Under the pieces are notes generated by a model that had not been told where the DNA came from, searched no databases, and saw only the letters and a program-made list of their open reading frames with translations. Made by a program: the position numbers and the translations under genes. Of a stretch of 64,000 nucleotides of DNA, positions 61,985 through 64,000 are shown in pieces (positions within the stretch are counted from its first letter, which is position 1; every line of letters starts with the position of its first letter). Source of the DNA: Pyxidicoccus parkwaysis (GTDB lineage: Bacteria; Myxococcota; Myxococcia; Myxococcales; Myxococcaceae); assembly GCF_017301735.1 (NCBI RefSeq), contig NZ_CP071090.1, forward strand, positions 3,710,001 to 3,774,000, in the 5' to 3' direction.

Positions 61985-62236
61985 TCAGCTGCAGCTCTTC
62001 GCCCGCTCGTTGCACGCACTCACGCAGCTCGGCGTGTCGAAGTCCGTCTCGGTGTTCTGCGGCTTGTTGCTCGCGGGCCCCTCGGGGAACCGGTTGCTGG
62101 CCCGCGTCGGCGACTGACACGTGTCGAGGCACGAGTTGTACTCGTTGCGGCACAGCTCCGACATGCCTGACGTATTCAGCGTGCCGCAGCCACCCAGCCC
62201 ACCTGCCAGCACCACGATTGCGAGAGCGAATCTCAT
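61985..62236 (-). CDS. small Cys-rich lipoprotein
   Basis: A protein of about 83 aa. MRFALAIVVLAGGLGGCGTL is a lipoprotein signal with lipobox LGGC. The mature part has five further Cys spread as SELCRNEYNSCLDTC and PSCVSACNERAKSCS, so disulphide pairing is likely. An ATG at 62245 would add three residues. It starts just after the stop of the fumarylacetoacetate hydrolase-family gene and may be co-transcribed with it. No family is recognised. Confidence 0.65.
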   Translation of the reverse strand: MRFALAIVVLAGGLGGCGTLNTSGMSELCRNEYNSCLDTCQSPTRASNRFPEGPASNKPQNTETDFDTPSCVSACNERAKSCS

Positions 62237-62246
62237 CTCCGCCATC

Positions 62247-63155
62247 CTAGCCGATGACGAACCGGCGCCGGCCCAGCACACCACCATCCATCTCCACCAC
62301 GTCGCCTGGCTTCAGCATGCGCGGGTTGCGAGCATGAGTCCGCAGCGCGGCGGACAGCCTCGCCATCGCTGGCAGCAGTGCGCCCACCTTCCGCTTCCAC
62401 GGTGGCACCGTGAACGCCACTCCCGATGGCGTCCCCGTGAGCACCGCATCTCCCTTTTCCAGCAGACCTGACGACGTCGCCCTCGCCGCCTGGAGCAACA
62501 ACTCACGCGGCGACAGGATGAGGTCCATCGTCCGGCCCTGCTGACGAAGCTCGCCATTCACCGTGAGCGTCAACGTCACGTCCAGGCACGCCGCCGCCTG
62601 TGGCGTGTCCGGCACCCAGAGCAGCGGCCCCGCCACCATGAACCCCGGGAAGCTCTTCGCCGCGCACCAGAACGCCATCCGGTCCTGCCGGCCCTCACCC
62701 AACACCTGCACCGAGCGCGCCGTCACGTCATTCGCCAGGAAGTATCCCACCGGAGGCGCGAAGCCGGGCCGCTCCAGGTCCGCGGCACGCGTGTCCTCCA
62801 ACATCAGCAGGCCCAGCTCCACCTCGTAGTCCAGCAACGGAGGCAGTGAGGAGAACCGCGCCGAGAGCGATGCCACGAGCCGCGCATCCAGCCGCTCCAC
62901 GGCCATCAGCAGCGACTCATGCGAAGGGCACTTCACCGTGTCGCCCTCGTGCAGCAGCGAGGCCGGGTCCTTGGTGAAGACAGCAGGGCCCTCCGCCTCG
63001 CCGCCCGTCTCGTTGATGTGCGCCGCGTACGTGAGCCCGAGCGCATGCACCTGCCGGGGCGCCAACTCCAGCGGGAGGAGCTTCCCCGGCGTCCGTTCCG
63101 GAGTCAGCGCACGCATGACCGCGGGCGTCGCCTGGGGCGTCTTGAACAACCTCAC
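62247..63155 (-). CDS. fumarylacetoacetate hydrolase-family enzyme
   Basis: A 302-aa protein with FAH-family features: metal-ligand region DYEVELGLLM, then FLANDVTARSVQ, KSFPGFMVAGPLL, and TGTPSGVAFTVPP before the last strands. The N-terminal third is a lineage-specific cap (about residues 1-90). FAH-family members hydrolyse or decarboxylate diketo acids in aromatic compound breakdown, or oxaloacetate-like substrates; the specific reaction is unknown. Its ATG overlaps the stop of the gene to its right by 4 nt, so they form an operon. Confidence 0.85.
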   Translation of the reverse strand: MRLFKTPQATPAVMRALTPERTPGKLLPLELAPRQVHALGLTYAAHINETGGEAEGPAVFTKDPASLLHEGDTVKCPSHESLLMAVERLDARLVASLSARFSSLPPLLDYEVELGLLMLEDTRAADLERPGFAPPVGYFLANDVTARSVQVLGEGRQDRMAFWCAAKSFPGFMVAGPLLWVPDTPQAAACLDVTLTLTVNGELRQQGRTMDLILSPRELLLQAARATSSGLLEKGDAVLTGTPSGVAFTVPPWKRKVGALLPAMARLSAALRTHARNPRMLKPGDVVEMDGGVLGRRRFVIG

Positions 63156-64000
63156 AGTCCCTCCACCGCGCCGCGAGCCGCCGGCTCCTCGAGGCTCGTC
63201 TCATCCCAGCCGATGTACCGCACGCCGGCCATCGGCTCGGGAGCATGGAACTCCAGCGCCCCCACCGCAGAGGTGAGCCGTCCCTCCTGACGCCACGCCC
63301 CGAAGGGATGCGAGCGGGTGAACAAGTCCACCTCGCACGTGGCCACGTCACTCTGCGCCACGTGGACGTCCCAGCCCGTCGGGTCCCGATACGCATACCC
63401 CGCGAGCGTGCGCGGGTCGCACCACGCACGGCCCTTCATGCGCGCCGTGGCGGACGTCGCCTCGAACAGCAATTCCCCCGCGCGAGGCACCTCCATCCGC
63501 GTGAAGAACAGCCCCGGCATCTCGTGGAACGCATGCGCCTTCCGAGCGGTGCGCAGGTAGATGGGCGTGAGGCGCGGACCGAAGCCCTCGCGCCGGGGCA
63601 GCACGGAGAGCGCTTCCAGCGACGCCTTCGGGTCCTCCTTGAAGACGGGCACGTACAGCCACGTCAGCTCCTCGATGCGCCGGTGTCCCCACAGGTGCTT
63701 CTGCAATCCCGGAGCACCGCGCACGTCGTACCGCCGGCCATCCACCGTGACGGTGCCCGTGAAGGCGACGTCGTCATACGCATGGGCCACGTGCGTCACC
63801 AGCGGCATCAGGTCCGTGCCCCTCGGCGCGCGGCGCACCGCCGAGGACGCCTCCGGCGTGAAGCGCAAATCCCAGTCAATGGCATGTCCACCCGAGGCCA
63901 CGCGCCCATGGCACCGCCCCGGTCCGAGCTCTGACTCACCGATGCGGATGCCGAAGCGCCCCGGCGTACCCGTGTTGAACTCGGAGATGGGATGCAGGGA
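63152..64000 (-). CDS. hypothetical protein, 5' part outside window
   Basis: The frame stays open to base 64000 on the minus strand, so the N-terminus lies beyond the right edge; the earliest residues visible read SLHPISEFNTGTPGRFGIRI. Later parts have GHAIDWDLRFTPEAS, LQKHLWGHRRIEELTWLYVPVF and GRAWCDPRTLAGYAY. The spaced W/D/R pattern recalls lipocalin-like AttH/hydroxyneurosporene-synthase-type domains, but I cannot confirm it. It overlaps the FAH-family gene by 4 nt. A function in the same pathway is likely from coupling alone. Confidence 0.55.
   Translation of the reverse strand, partial: SLHPISEFNTGTPGRFGIRIGESELGPGRCHGRVASGGHAIDWDLRFTPEASSAVRRAPRGTDLMPLVTHVAHAYDDVAFTGTVTVDGRRYDVRGAPGLQKHLWGHRRIEELTWLYVPVFKEDPKASLEALSVLPRREGFGPRLTPIYLRTARKAHAFHEMPGLFFTRMEVPRAGELLFEATSATARMKGRAWCDPRTLAGYAYRDPTGWDVHVAQSDVATCEVDLFTRSHPFGAWRQEGRLTSAVGALEFHAPEPMAGVRYIGWDETSLEEPAARGAVEGL

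Overview
GC-rich DNA with tightly packed genes, many GTG starts and frequent 4-nt gene overlaps. A DUSAM-type protein (a family characteristic of Myxococcaceae), a histone H1-like tailed protein, a chemoreceptor, a lone GspG-type pseudopilin and many secreted hydrolases point to a myxobacterium of the Myxococcus/Corallococcus/Pyxidicoccus kind. No rRNA, tRNA, CRISPR array, transposase or integrase was seen.

Layout. 1-3288: the end of an MrfA-like helicase (running in from the left edge) and an MrfB-like exonuclease, a predicted DNA-repair pair. 3460-5170: an Rnl2-type RNA ligase (minus strand), with decayed copies of its C-terminal tail beyond its stop codon, and a SlyD-type prolyl isomerase. 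5192-31057: one block of 19 minus-strand genes, about 26 kb, encoding a contractile phage-tail-like particle. In transcription order: hub/distal-tail-like protein, 1116-aa helical protein (tape-measure candidate), a predicted zinc phospholipase C-like protein with about six membrane segments, an Asp-box beta-propeller protein, a possible tail terminator, sheath, tube, assembly chaperone, a disordered protein, gpD-like hub, gpV-like spike, PAAR-like tip, gp25, gpJ, a gpI-position protein, two PASTA-like proteins, a beta-rich protein and a collagen-repeat fibre. No capsid, terminase, portal, integrase or lysis genes are present, and neither is the AAA ATPase usual in extracellular contractile injection systems. 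This is the most unusual region of the window.

31250-38196: an outer-membrane-like protein and BASS transporter behind a palindromic site, an M28 aminopeptidase with a repeated linker, TesB thioesterase, a citrate synthase-family enzyme and a DUF1444-like protein. 38462-43031: a DUF1963-like membrane-anchored protein and a DUF1552/DUF1592-type exported pair. 43050-48594: a membrane protein, a class I glutamine amidotransferase, an MFS transporter, and a small exported PDC-like sensor next to a methyl-accepting chemoreceptor. 48613-53255: a PhoD phosphatase, a GspG-like pseudopilin and an M23-type peptidase that ends at a strong hairpin.

53440-58418: an operon of two GMC flavin oxidoreductases carrying ferredoxin-like cysteine motifs and an alpha/beta hydrolase with a cysteine nucleophile, probably acting on a sterol-like or other hydrophobic alcohol. 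58440-62245: small lineage-specific genes, including an SRPBCC/histone-tail fusion and a CAP-domain protein bracketed by a 41-bp exact direct repeat. 62247-64000: a fumarylacetoacetate hydrolase-family enzyme overlapping an unrecognised gene that runs off the right edge.
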